A DNA stretch of 64,000 bases. It comes from Candidatus Bathyarchaeota archaeon. Its GTDB lineage: Archaea > Thermoproteota > Bathyarchaeia > TCS64. Position 1 is the stretch's first letter, and the number at the start of each line of letters is the position of its first letter. Below, one piece after another: positions 17,073-25,395 of this stretch. The position numbers were made by a program, and so were the translations under genes. The notes below the pieces were generated by a model. The model saw nothing but the letters and a program-made list of their open reading frames with translations. It was not told where the DNA came from and searched no databases. The stretch is taken from assembly GCA_026014875.1 (NCBI GenBank), contig JAOZHO010000015.1, positions 85,026-149,025 on the forward strand. Reading direction: 5' to 3'.

Positions 17073-17414
17073 TTAGTTTAGGAACTTTGTCGGCTCGGTG
17101 GGGAACGGTACTTTTACCACTAGGATTCTCAGTCTCTCGTCGCTTTCATTGTACCAGCAATGCATGATGCCCTTCGGGCTGTCAATCATGGTGTCTTTCG
17201 CCACCTCTTTTTTCTCGTCGCCGATCTCTACTACGCCTCTCCCCTCAAGCACATAGAAGAAGACATCAACAGGGGTGATGTGTTGTCTGAGTTTTTCCCC
17301 CGGCTCCAGGGTAATCTGCATTATCGAGGCATGTTCCGAAGTGTAGAGTTTCTGGGACTTTACGCCGTGGGGGTTCTTCACCACCTCGGCTTCGTCGATG
17401 CGAATGGCCTTCAT
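17073..17414 (-). CDS. Small cupin-domain protein
   Basis: 113 residues, a single double-stranded beta-helix. Cupin motif 1 is seen as LEPGEKLRQHITPVDVFFYVLEGRG (one His, one Asp in place of the usual His-x-His, and a late Glu) and motif 2 as DSPKGIMHCWYN with the last His. A metal site with reduced ligands is therefore possible. Function is not predictable: an isomerase, a dioxygenase or a sensor. It lies downstream of the RHH gene in the same direction. Confidence 0.8.
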   Translation of the reverse strand: MKAIRIDEAEVVKNPHGVKSQKLYTSEHASIMQITLEPGEKLRQHITPVDVFFYVLEGRGVVEIGDEKKEVAKDTMIDSPKGIMHCWYNESDERLRILVVKVPFPTEPTKFLN

Positions 17415-17456
17415 TTTATCAATGTTAAGAGTTTATAGCGCGGGATATAACCTCTG

Positions 17457-17915
17457 CTAGTCATGGGCCTGATTTTTTCCCTCGCGTAATGTTTCGTATG
17501 CTTTCTGGGCTCTTTCATTCCTGAATTTTGTAAGCTTGAACGCGGAGAAGGGCTGCATTTCCGTAAATGGGTTTCTGAACCTGACGCTGTTGGCGTGGAG
17601 CATGATGAAGCCCATTCTGATGGCTTCCCGCAGCGACCCGTTCTCGTTGTTTTGAAAGGCATCCATGGCTTTCTTTATCTGCTCTTCCTCCACCCAGGCG
17701 CTTATCCTTGTTCTCTCGTCGCCGAAGGAGAGCTTGGAGAACGATCGAGATATTCCGAAGGCCCCCTCTATTATTATGGGTGCTTCTTCTCTGTAGCCTA
17801 TTCCCAGATCGATCAGATCTCTTACTATGTCACTCAGATGACGGTCTGCAATATCGGCCATCTTTTGCATTTGCTCTTTTAATATGCTCTCGATTCTTAT
17901 GGCGATGAGCTTCAT
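17457..17915 (-). CDS. Double ribbon-helix-helix-like DNA-binding protein
   Basis: 152 residues. The N-terminus KLIAIRIESILKEQMQKMADIADRHLSDIVRDLIDLGI is a beta-strand followed by two helices in CopG/RHH style; a second such unit appears at TRISAWVEEEQIKKAMDAF and LREAIRMGFIML (about 74-112). Two RHH units in one chain would let one protein bind as a pseudo-dimer. It is divergent from the NapH-like gene, with an AT-rich shared promoter, so autoregulation and control of that gene are plausible. Confidence 0.65.
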   Translation of the reverse strand: MKLIAIRIESILKEQMQKMADIADRHLSDIVRDLIDLGIGYREEAPIIIEGAFGISRSFSKLSFGDERTRISAWVEEEQIKKAMDAFQNNENGSLREAIRMGFIMLHANSVRFRNPFTEMQPFSAFKLTKFRNERAQKAYETLREGKNQAHD

Positions 17916-17924
17916 GCCGTGTAT

Positions 17925-17984
17925 GACAGATTGGCATATGTATATATATGTCTGTTTGTATGATAAAGCGTCATATAACGAGAG
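17925..17984. promoter_or_regulatory. Divergent promoter with possible RHH operator
   Basis: A short region with ACAGA ... TCTGT arms around CATATGTATATATATG (about 17,925-17,955) between the RHH gene and the NapH-like gene. It holds TATA elements for both directions. Operator function is inferred from position. Confidence 0.45.
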
Positions 17985-18800
17985 ATGTGGGCCATGATAA
18001 ATCCAGTTTTGCTCAGCAAGTTAGCTCTATGGGTTATAACCATAGTTGCGGCGACAATACTCCTCAGAGGAAAGAAAATTAACAGCGGGAACAGATTCGG
18101 GTTTCTAATTGCTGGGACAATATTATTCGGTTTTATTTATGGTCAGCTTTCCCCGTTGAACCCCAACCCCATGTCGCTCCTGAACAATCTATTGTTGAAT
18201 CTGAAGGGGGCTCCCGTGCCCGTACCCCTCCAGCTCTCAATCATAATGCTGTTGTTGATGCTGGGTTTCGTAATCATCTCAAACAGGAGCATATGCGGCT
18301 GGGGTTGCCAGCTAGGCTTACTCCAGGATGCGCTCTACCGTGTCCCCGCTCCAAAATTCAATGTCTCCAAAAAAGTCACAGCCACAACCCGCATACTGTT
18401 TTTCATTGTTTTCACGGTTTTACTCTTCTACTCCGGGATGAATGTTCTGGGGTTACTGGATCCATTTGGAGTATTCCAGTTATCCCTGACAACCATCAGC
18501 GGCTTAACCCTGCTATCAATAATCTTGGCAAGTACGGTGTTCTACCGACCCTGGTGCAGGTTCCTTTGCCCTTTCGGTTTAACGGGGTTGGTAGCGGAGC
18601 AGTTCAGCCTTTTCAGACCCAGGATTAACAGGGATGAGTGTGTAAACTGTATGCAATGCGTAGCAGCTTGTCCTACCGGGGCTATGAAGGATTTTTTCGA
18701 TGAGAACAGTTTCCACAATGATTGCTTTGCCTGCGGAGAATGCATCCAAGCGTGTAAAGTTGATGCATTAAACTGGTCAAGGAATCAAAGAAGCACGTAA
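17985..18800 (+). CDS. NapH-like membrane protein with 4Fe-4S clusters
   Basis: 271 residues. Four or five membrane segments (about 9-27, 38-55, 80-100, 136-157, 165-183) are joined by ICGWGCQLGLLQD and RPWCRFLCPFGLTG, the paired Cys motifs of the NapH/CcoG-type ferredoxin family. Two [4Fe-4S] motifs close the chain: CVNCMQCVAACP and CFACGECIQACK. It should pass electrons between a membrane carrier and a soluble or bound partner. Starts at ATG 17985, or at the second ATG three codons later. No redox partner gene is next to it. Confidence 0.85.
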   Translation: MWAMINPVLLSKLALWVITIVAATILLRGKKINSGNRFGFLIAGTILFGFIYGQLSPLNPNPMSLLNNLLLNLKGAPVPVPLQLSIIMLLLMLGFVIISNRSICGWGCQLGLLQDALYRVPAPKFNVSKKVTATTRILFFIVFTVLLFYSGMNVLGLLDPFGVFQLSLTTISGLTLLSIILASTVFYRPWCRFLCPFGLTGLVAEQFSLFRPRINRDECVNCMQCVAACPTGAMKDFFDENSFHNDCFACGECIQACKVDALNWSRNQRST

Positions 18801-19172
18801 AAACTGCATGCGCTGAATCCTAGCCAAGAAATGCGCTGCGCATTTTTCTTAATCAGGTTTCAACTGTTTAACCAGTGAATTCCCCAAGAACATAACCCCG
18901 GATCCCAAGTCGAAAAAACTCGCCGATGAATATCCTTTATCGACTGTCCACTGACACGGAAAAAGTGTGGCGTGAGCATTAATAAAGTCATGAACCGTTA
19001 GCTCAAACGTAGAAATGATTGATAGCGGGGGGCAGGTTTTAGCTACCGACCTTGGTGGTATGAGTTCCTTAGGCTAGCCTGGTTTCCCTAACATATTACC
19101 TCCGCAGAGGCTCGTCCTGAGTCAATATCCGTGAAGGCCCTATTCAGGTTCGCTACTATTCTTACCGGTATT
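18801..19172. other. 372-base gap containing a tRNA-Met-like pseudogene
   Basis: No credible ORF on either strand. The only structure seen is the tRNA-like sequence at 19,025-19,105. Confidence 0.4.
19025..19105 (-). pseudogene. Decayed tRNA-Met(CAT)-like sequence
   Basis: On the minus strand GCGGAGG ... CCCCCGC forms six of seven acceptor pairs. An ACTCATA loop carries CAT at the anticodon place, followed by CCAAGGTCGG as variable region. The T-loop is changed from TTCAAAT to CTAAAAC and the T-stem and D-arm no longer pair well. Likely a tRNA-derived remnant, not a working tRNA. Confidence 0.55.
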
Positions 19173-19451
19173 TCACGATTTTTTATATACCCTCTTTCTG
19201 GCATCAAGGTGAGTGACGTATACTGTATTCTCATCCTTTTCAACTGTGAAAATAATCCTGTACCTGCTCACCCTTATCCTGAATGTTTTCTTCATGCCTC
19301 TTATTGTTGCGACATCCATCTCCCTGAGAGACATTGGATAACTCTCAAGTTTCTCCATGGCTTCAGTTATCGCGAGTTTCTGCCTTTGGTTTTCGATGCC
19401 TTTCAGAAACCTGTGAACTCTTAGATGCACGATCACCCTGTACCTAGGCAC
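19173..19451 (-). CDS. RelE/ParE-type toxin
   Basis: 92 residues. The pattern of an RHVRVHRFLKGI-like start, a middle helix pair, then IRGMKKTFRIRVSRYRIIFTVE and VYVTHLDARKRVYK matches archaeal RelE toxins, with the basic cleft residues and a C-terminal R-x3-Y. RelE cuts mRNA in the ribosomal A site. The GTG start overlaps the last eight bases of the antitoxin gene, so the pair is translated together. Confidence 0.85.
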   Translation of the reverse strand: MPRYRVIVHLRVHRFLKGIENQRQKLAITEAMEKLESYPMSLREMDVATIRGMKKTFRIRVSRYRIIFTVEKDENTVYVTHLDARKRVYKKS

Positions 19452-19656
19452 CTTTGAGTGCCTCGAGGGTCACGTAATCCCCTTCCTTCATACTCTTTAT
19501 CGATGATTGGATCTCAGCTATCTCTTCCTCGCTGAGCTTGACCTCGGGTAGACCCCTGATAATCACTTCCTCTAGGATGGATTCAATCTGGCTCAGCCTC
19601 TCGTTCACCTTCCTGACCTCCTCGTATATGGTCTCCAAGGTAGGTTGAGTATCCAT
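19444..19656 (-). CDS. Antitoxin partner of the RelE-type toxin
   Basis: 70 residues from the ATG at 19654-19656. It is nearly all helix (TLETIYEEVRKVNERLSQIESILEEVIIRGLPEVKLSEEEIAEIQSS in sequence), ends with GDYVTLEALKG, and resembles the coiled-coil antitoxins paired with archaeal RelE. No classical DNA-binding fold is obvious, so autorepression may need the toxin. It lies first in the pair, as is usual. Confidence 0.75.
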   Translation of the reverse strand: MDTQPTLETIYEEVRKVNERLSQIESILEEVIIRGLPEVKLSEEEIAEIQSSIKSMKEGDYVTLEALKGA

Positions 19657-19925
19657 TTCAGACGGGGAATAACATCCTCTACGAGCCTTATACACTTTTC
19701 TTTAGGAGATGCCGAGAATTATGATGCTTGATTCGATGTAAAAAAATTTAAACTACCTACCTTGGGGTTATGAGCCTCGCTGGCCGACACTAATTCATAT
19801 CAACCTCGGCGAAATCCGTCCCTTCCTCACGTCCATTGTTCGTTAATCGCAAACATCCTGGGATGCGTGATTAAGCTATAGAGATTCGAGGAAGAGACCA
19901 CGGCCCTCAGGAGCCTCCCCGTGTT
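19657..19925. other. 270-base gap with a partial tRNA-Met-like remnant
   Basis: No gene is seen. The only structured part is the fragment at 19,748-19,790; the rest is unremarkable. Confidence 0.35.
19748..19790 (-). pseudogene. Anticodon-arm fragment of a tRNA-Met(CAT)-like sequence
   Basis: Minus strand reads GTCGGCCAGCGAGGCTCATA followed by ACCCCAAGGTAGGTAG: a recognisable CTCATAA anticodon loop with CAT, a variable region and the start of a T-arm. The acceptor ends cannot be found, so this is an internal fragment only. Confidence 0.45.
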
Positions 19926-20168
19926 CTAAGCGCTCATCCCCAGGTCGTGCCCGAACTCCTCAAAGCAGAGAGGGTAGGCGTCGTAGGGGAGTATCTCGGA
20001 GTAGACGTTCATTTCCCTGACCCTGCGGGCGATGAGGGGGCGGTACTGGCCGCCGAAGTCCAGGAGGGCTATGCCGTCGAGCCTCTGGTCTCCCCTTGAT
20101 AGGGTATGGTGGAGGCGTCCGTCTCTTATCTGGATTTGTCGAGGGGGGCACAATGTTATAAAACGCAC
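19926..20168 (-). pseudogene. Truncated GMP synthase glutaminase-domain fragment
   Basis: Within this frame [20 protein letters not shown] followed by [15 protein letters not shown] (about residues 32-66) matches the N-terminus of class I glutamine amidotransferases of the GMP synthase type, where strand 1 and the GGQY/HLIARR segment are hallmarks. It then runs into [12 protein letters not shown] and a stop, with no PGGP or GVCYG nucleophile region. The upstream 30 residues are unrelated. It is a leftover of a lost or moved guaA-like gene, overlapping the promoter of the next gene. Confidence 0.6.
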
Positions 20169-20185
20169 AGGTAAAACATGCTGAC
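20150..20185 (+). promoter_or_regulatory. Promoter of the LarA-like gene
   Basis: GTTATAAAACG at about 20,154-20,164 is a clear TATA box about 25 bases before the ATG at 20,186, which fits a short-leader or leaderless transcript. Confidence 0.55.
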
Positions 20186-21421
20186 ATGAGTTCCATCAAG
20201 GTCAAAGTCCCCGCGTGGGAATGGCATGGCTGGAAGACCGAGGAGCTGGAGTTCCCCGATGGCTGGACCGTCCACGAGCAGCGGATGGCGGGCCACGACG
20301 CCAAGGCCTTGACCCCCGGGGAGATATCGGAGAGCCTCGAGCACCCCGTCGGCGCCAAGCCCCTCAGGGATCTGGCCAGGGGCAAGAGGCGCTGCGTCAT
20401 CCTGTTCGACGACATGACAAGGCCCACCAAGACCCGGCAGATGCTCCCCGCCGTCCTGAACGAGCTGCACGCGGGCGGCTTGGAGGACGATCAGATAGTC
20501 TTCGTGATGGCGCCCGGCTCCCATGGGCCCCGCCTCCTCTCGGATTTCCAGAAGAAGCTGGGGAGGGACGTGCCCGAGAGGTTCCTGGTGTTCAACCATA
20601 ACGCCTACGAGAACCTGGAGTACCTGGGGGACACCGCCCAGGGGACGCCGGTGAAGATCAACAGGGAGGTGATGAGCTGCGACCTCAAGATCACCATAGG
20701 CTGCCTCATGCACCACCAATCGTATGGCTTCGGCGGGGGCTCCAAGATGCTTCTGCCCGGCGTGGCGGGGATAGACTCGATCTACCCCAACCACCATCTG
20801 AACGAGGGGACGGGGCCGGGGAGGATTCAGGAGAACACCCGGAGGAAGGACTCGGAGGAGGCGGCCAGGATGGCGGGCATCGACTTCGTGGTCAACGCCC
20901 TGATCAACGCAGACTGCGACGTGACGAGGATCGTCTGCGGCGACGTGGTCGAGGCCCACAGGGAAGGGATCAAGGCCGCCCGGAAGCACTACGTCACCGA
21001 GGTGATCCCCGACGCCGACGTCTCCATAGGCAACGGTTACCCGATGGCGGACGAGGCCTACAAGGCCCTCCACATCGCCCGGGAGTCGGTCAGGCCGGGG
21101 GGCGACCTCGTCTTCCTCATCTACACGCCGGAGGGGTGCAGGGTCCACTACTACAAGGGGCAGTTCGGCTCCGACTACGGGGGTAGGGGGTGAAGCCCCG
21201 AGCCCTACATCAGCAAGCCCTGGAAGATGGGGCGGATAATCTGCGTCTCCCCTGAGATCAGCAAAGTAGACGAGGGCATCTACGGGCTGGGCTCCCAGTG
21301 GGTTAAGTCATGGGGGGAGGCACTCGGGCTGCTCGAGGAGAAGCATGGCTCCGACGCTACGGTCGCGCTCTACCCGACTGCTGCCATGCAGATCTCGGAG
21401 AAGAACGTTAGAAACACATAG
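20186..21421 (+). CDS. LarA-like DUF2088 protein with in-frame TGA
   Basis: Lactate-racemase (nickel-pincer) family protein. The first open part has 335 residues: [19 protein letters not shown] (DUF2088 motif with D-x-T-R), [44 protein letters not shown] and so on. It stops at TGA 21,191-21,193, after FGSDYGGRG. The same frame continues at once with [20 protein letters not shown] and ends at 21,421, giving about 411 residues, the family's usual size. The TGA may be a Trp-to-stop mutation (TGG to TGA), a recoded selenocysteine or read-through. Both halves keep good coding character, so loss would be recent. Confidence 0.7.
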
Positions 21422-21461
21422 ATGGTTGCTTGTTCACCATCTTTTTCCATTCTCTTCTTTC

Positions 21462-21503
21462 TCCCAACTCTTATCCTCGCCAGAATCGGCATCTGAGGGG
21501 TTC
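21462..21503 (+). repeat. Dispersed intergenic repeat, copy 2
   Basis: Partner of the copy at 16,910-16,948, with CCAACTCTTATCCTC and GGCATCTGAG. It lies between the LarA-like gene and the convergent M20 peptidase. Confidence 0.4.
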
Positions 21504-21536
21504 CAAGAAAAGAGGGAGTATGTTCCATACAGTCAT

Positions 21537-22874
21537 TCATTTCAGAAAATCTTTGGCAAGGTGACGGTAAACCCTCTGGGTGAGTTCCACCGTTCTCACG
21601 CTTACTCTTTCGTTGGACCCGTGGGCGAGGTCTGCCAGATGGCTCGGGGGCGTCTCGGGGTCGAAGAGGGAGAAACCGTAGGCCTCGACGCCCTGCTCAC
21701 GCATGAATCTGCAGTCGGTCGCTCCGGGCATTATCAGGGGGACCAAGGTCCCGCCGGGTATCTCTTTCCTCACGGCTTTCTCCATGGCGTCAACGAACTC
21801 GGACCGGGCGGGGCTGGAGCTGCCGAATGACATCAACCCCCTCTCGTCGCCTGGAGGGTCTTCGATGGCGGCTTCATCCGCCAGTGGGCCGAGCGCTTTT
21901 CTCAGATGAGAGATGACATAGTCCTCGTCTTGGCCGGGGAGGGTCCTTATGTCCAAGTCGACGTAGGCGGTCTCGGGTATGATGTTCACCTTCACCCCGC
22001 CGTGCACGATGTTCGGGGATACCGTCATCCTGCTGAGCCCGTGTACCATCCTCGCCATCATAGGCTCACTGCTCCTCAACCTGCCCAACGTGAGGGGGAG
22101 GAGCCACGGGTTGGTCAACATCAGGCGTTGGACGAACCCCAGGCCCAGGCCCTCCGCTATGTGGCCGAGGTATTCAGTGGTCAGGGGAGGGCTGTACCTG
22201 GATAGGCGGGTCACCGCTTCGCTCAGCTTCACCACCGCGTTATCGCTCAAATAAGGCATGGAGCCGTGGCCCGCCTTCCCCTTGAACGATATGCGCTTCC
22301 TCGCCACCCCTTTCTCCCCAATCATGAAGGCTATCTTGCCAGGGGCGATGGATATCCCCCCCGCCTCGGTGACCGCGTAGTCGGCTTCGACAAGCTCGGG
22401 ATGATTCTCTATCATCCATCGGACTCCGTGTGTTCCCCCAGTCTCCTCGTCGGAGACCACGAGCAATATCAGTTCCCCTCTTGGATGGAACCCTTCCTCG
22501 TGTAGTTCTATGAAGGCTTGCACCTGTGCCGCGACGATGAAGAGCATGTCCAGCGCCCCTCGACCCCAGACGTATCCATCCTTGACAATGCCCGAGAACG
22601 GGTCCTCCTCCCAGGAATCGACGTTCTCCACGGGCACCACGTCGACGTGGGCGGGGCCGAACATCAGCCTGGGTCCATCATCCCCCTTGATCCTCGCGAC
22701 CAGGTTTCCCCTGTTGGGCGCCGACTCGAAGACCCGGCTCTCAATACCGTGCTCCCGTAATCTTCTTTGAACGGTTTTTATGGATTTCAGCTCGTCGCCG
22801 GGAGGGTTCACGCACTTGTTCTGTATGAGCTCCGACAGTAGACTGATCGTATCACTCGAGGAGGCGTTTTCCAT
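21537..22874 (-). CDS. M20 family metallopeptidase (second)
   Basis: 445 residues from the ATG at 22,872-22,874; a GTG three codons upstream is possible. Seen: FGPAHVDVVPVE with the zinc His-x-Asp, WGRGALDMLFIVA with the bridging Asp, VSDEETGGTHG with the general-base Glu-Glu, a dimerisation domain beginning near KRISFKGKAGHGSMPY, and DLAHGSNERV with the last His. It differs from the enzyme at 8,446 in domain lengths and belongs to the longer carboxypeptidase/aminoacylase-like subgroup. Substrate unknown. Confidence 0.9.
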   Translation of the reverse strand: MENASSSDTISLLSELIQNKCVNPPGDELKSIKTVQRRLREHGIESRVFESAPNRGNLVARIKGDDGPRLMFGPAHVDVVPVENVDSWEEDPFSGIVKDGYVWGRGALDMLFIVAAQVQAFIELHEEGFHPRGELILLVVSDEETGGTHGVRWMIENHPELVEADYAVTEAGGISIAPGKIAFMIGEKGVARKRISFKGKAGHGSMPYLSDNAVVKLSEAVTRLSRYSPPLTTEYLGHIAEGLGLGFVQRLMLTNPWLLPLTLGRLRSSEPMMARMVHGLSRMTVSPNIVHGGVKVNIIPETAYVDLDIRTLPGQDEDYVISHLRKALGPLADEAAIEDPPGDERGLMSFGSSSPARSEFVDAMEKAVRKEIPGGTLVPLIMPGATDCRFMREQGVEAYGFSLFDPETPPSHLADLAHGSNERVSVRTVELTQRVYRHLAKDFLK

Positions 22875-22910
22875 GGCTGACACCCGTTTTACTGGTTAAA
22901 TATGAAATTT

Positions 22911-23285
22911 TCAAGATATAAGATCACCATCTGAATCTGTGTATTTTTTTATCCCAATTCTTATCCCGGCTCCGGTATACACACCCAGGCTGGCTTTAAC
23001 GGGCTCACATGGTAACCCTTTTCTCAGCGGTATCTTTTTCGTGATGATGCCAAATGACACGCGTATATGTGTGGGATAGATATCTACATCCAATTTTCTG
23101 AAGTTGATGAGGGTGAAGAACAGGTCTAAGAACAAATATGATACCAAGAGATAGGGTTCCCTTGAATTAGCGAAAATCTGGACTACCATAAGAGGTGTCA
23201 GTAGGGCTATGAACAAGCCCAAAGCTATGGACATCCACTGGCCGAGACATATCTTTTCTTGATAGACGGGTGACTCAAAATCCAA
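22911..23285 (-). CDS. Small membrane protein, possibly truncated
   Basis: 124 residues from a TTG start. Two membrane segments (about 17-37 and 45-62) are followed by VDIYPTHIRVSFGIITKKIP and GAGIRIGIKKYTDSDGDLIS. The layout looks like the PH-domain-like small membrane family (DUF6141 type), in which the strand after GIRLG normally continues for some 30 more residues; the stop here may cut it short. Function unknown. Confidence 0.5.
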   Translation of the reverse strand: MDFESPVYQEKICLGQWMSIALGLFIALLTPLMVVQIFANSREPYLLVSYLFLDLFFTLINFRKLDVDIYPTHIRVSFGIITKKIPLRKGLPCEPVKASLGVYTGAGIRIGIKKYTDSDGDLIS

Positions 23286-23483
23286 CTTAACCGAACAGGT
23301 GGTGACTACTACTTTCCGCGTATTCAGGGTGGGGGGTCAATATTTTTCCCCCACACACATCCATAAAAAATATCAGGAGGAGAACACTGAGTCAAAGATG
23401 CTTTATCATTCACGTGAGCGAACCAAGAATCCTAGATGACCTATTAAAGAACAAAAAGGTAGACACTTGAGGAGACGTTTCTC

Positions 23484-23900
23484 TTGGAATGCAAAGAATC
23501 CGATTCTAAAAAGAATGATGAAACTAAGAAACATCTCCTGAGCAGTGGCATTCCATGCATGATTCATAACTGTGTCCAATGTTGCATAGAGACGCGTATG
23601 CCTCTATCGCGTTTTGATATAGAGAGAATCTCACGGCAGGGATACAGATTCAAAGATTTTGTCGTGAAACGAAAAAGAGAGCGTCGTTTGAAAAACCGTA
23701 ATGGTCGATGCGTTTTTCTCGGGGACAATGGTTGCATAATATACTCTTTCAGACCCGAAGGATGCCGGCTTTATCCACTGGTATATAATGAGAATAATGG
23801 GAAAGTCGTTGTTCATGGCTCATGTCCATACGGTCATGAGTTCAAAGTCAGCAGAGAGGATATAGAGAATTTACATGTTCTCTTCAAGAAACTCTCCTAA
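23484..23900 (+). CDS. YkgJ-family cysteine cluster protein
   Basis: 138 residues from TTG. CMIHNCVQCCIETRMPLSRFDIERI (about 25-49) and CVFLGDNGCIIYSFRPEGCRLYP (about 73-95) hold the cysteine set of the Fe-S/Zn-cluster family YkgJ (CxxCC, then GxCxFL, C, RPxxCRxYP), and a final HGSCPYGHEF adds one more. It probably binds an iron-sulfur cluster; the role is unknown. It is a single gene with AT-rich DNA on both sides. Confidence 0.8.
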   Translation: MECKESDSKKNDETKKHLLSSGIPCMIHNCVQCCIETRMPLSRFDIERISRQGYRFKDFVVKRKRERRLKNRNGRCVFLGDNGCIIYSFRPEGCRLYPLVYNENNGKVVVHGSCPYGHEFKVSREDIENLHVLFKKLS

Positions 23901-23939
23901 AAAGAGTAATAACATCAAAGGCGCGCCCCCCTCGCTCGG

Positions 23940-24071
23940 GTCAATAACAGTCTATGTATATATTTATATATTAGAATAATAGAATAAAGGAGATATGTCC
24001 GCGATAATCCCGGAGGCATACCGAACTCGCCCCGGGGGAAAACGTGAACAAAACCACGGTAGGACAAACAA
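23940..24071 (+). promoter_or_regulatory. Promoter of the permease/thioredoxin operon
   Basis: TATGTATATATTTATATATTAG (about 23,953-23,974) is the only strongly AT-rich stretch near this operon and contains TATA elements and a near-palindromic TATATATTTATATATT core. It is a candidate binding site for the ArsR-type protein encoded nearby. Confidence 0.45.
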
Positions 24072-25142
24072 ATGACGGCAACGCTGATCAACGAGATGAT
24101 GGCGTCGGGGCTCGACACGCTGGTCGACTACCTCACAGCCCACGTGCTCCTGTGCCTTATTCCCGCGTTCTTCCTATCCGGGGCGTTCAACGCGCTGATT
24201 CCGACCCAGACGATACTCAGGTACATGGGAGAGGGAAAAGGAGCGGCCAAGAAGGGCGTAGCCTACATCTTCGCATCCACGAGCGGCCTCATAATCGAGG
24301 TCTGCTCCTGCACCATACTGCCCCTCTTCGCAGGGATCTGGAAGAAAGGGGCGGGGTTCGGGCCTGCCATCGCTTTCCTCTTCGCAGGTCCAGGGATCAC
24401 TCTGCTGTCAACTCCCCTGACCGCGTCGATACTCGGCCCGGGGTTCGCAGTGATCAAACTGGGGATCTCGATAGTCATGGCTATCGCGATCGGCTTGGCG
24501 ATGGAGCTCACTTTCAGGGAAGTGGCCGACCCTGAGGCCAGGAAGGGGTTCGCAACCGTGGAGGCGGAAGAGTCGGCGGGGAGGAAGACCCATGAGACCG
24601 CACTCTTCTTCGGGGCGCTCACACTCATCATGATCGCCGGCACGGCGCCCATAGATCTGACCTTGAAGCTCGCCCTGGTGGGCTTCTTTTCGCTCATCAC
24701 GGCGTTCTTCGCCTTCAGGTATTATGCCCGAGAGGAGATCGATGCGTGGATGCGGGAGACCTACGAGTTCATGAAGATGATCTTCCCCGTGCTGCTGCTG
24801 GGGGTCTTCGCGTCGGGGGTCCTGAAGCCCCTGATTCCTCAGCAGCTGGTGGCGAACCTGACGGGCCGGAACACCCTCCTCGCCAATGGGATCGCCGCGC
24901 TCTTCGGGACGGTGGCGTATTTCCCGACCCTCGTGGAGGTCCCCGTCGCCAAGATGTTTCTCGATATGGGGATGCACAGGGGGCCCCTGATGAGCTACCT
25001 CCTGGTGGACCCGGGGGTGTCGCTGCAGACGCTGCTGGTGGTGAACACCATCATCGGGCCTAGGAGGACCCTCATGTACGCCGTCTACATGCTGGGCTTC
25101 GGGATCATCGCGGGATATATGTATGGAATGCTCATTGTGTGA
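24072..25142 (+). CDS. Permease of the DUF318/ArsP type
   Basis: 356 residues, eight to ten hydrophobic segments in two halves separated by a cytosolic loop with charged residues (about 155-180). Each half has a re-entrant-like conserved segment: STSGLIIEVCSCTILPLFAGIW with paired cysteines (C-x-C) in the first, GIAALFGTVAYFPTLVEVPVAK in the second. This is the pattern of permeases that export organoarsenicals or thiol-reactive metals. The thioredoxin-like gene starts at its stop codon and an ArsR gene lies next, so metal- or arsenic-linked efflux is likely; the ion is not fixed. Confidence 0.8.
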   Translation: MTATLINEMMASGLDTLVDYLTAHVLLCLIPAFFLSGAFNALIPTQTILRYMGEGKGAAKKGVAYIFASTSGLIIEVCSCTILPLFAGIWKKGAGFGPAIAFLFAGPGITLLSTPLTASILGPGFAVIKLGISIVMAIAIGLAMELTFREVADPEARKGFATVEAEESAGRKTHETALFFGALTLIMIAGTAPIDLTLKLALVGFFSLITAFFAFRYYAREEIDAWMRETYEFMKMIFPVLLLGVFASGVLKPLIPQQLVANLTGRNTLLANGIAALFGTVAYFPTLVEVPVAKMFLDMGMHRGPLMSYLLVDPGVSLQTLLVVNTIIGPRRTLMYAVYMLGFGIIAGYMYGMLIV

Positions 25143-25144
25143 GG

Positions 25145-25384
25145 ATGAATATGAAGAAGATAGAGGTACTCGGATCGGGCTGCCCCAAATGCCGCAAGCT
25201 GGAGGCCATGGTGAGAGACGCCGTGGCGAAGCACGGATTAGAGGCGGAGGTCACCCACGTCTACGACATGGCAAAGATATTGGAGTACGGGGTCATGTTG
25301 ACGCCCGCCCTCGTCGTGGACGGGGAGCTTAAGACCTCGGGCAAGCTACCGTCAGAGGCAGAGCTTCTCAAGGCCCTCGGATAG
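25145..25384 (+). CDS. Small thioredoxin-fold redox protein
   Basis: 79 residues. VLGSGCPKCRKLEAMVRDAV (8-27) contains the CPKC active site of the archaeal redox-active disulfide protein group; VMLTPALVVDGELKTSGKLP has the cis-proline. It probably reduces or shuttles a thiol or metalloid for the permease encoded just before it (ATG three bases after that stop). Upstream GTG or the second ATG at 25,151 are other possible starts. Confidence 0.85.
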   Translation: MNMKKIEVLGSGCPKCRKLEAMVRDAVAKHGLEAEVTHVYDMAKILEYGVMLTPALVVDGELKTSGKLPSEAELLKALG

Positions 25385-25395
25385 ACGGCCGAGAG

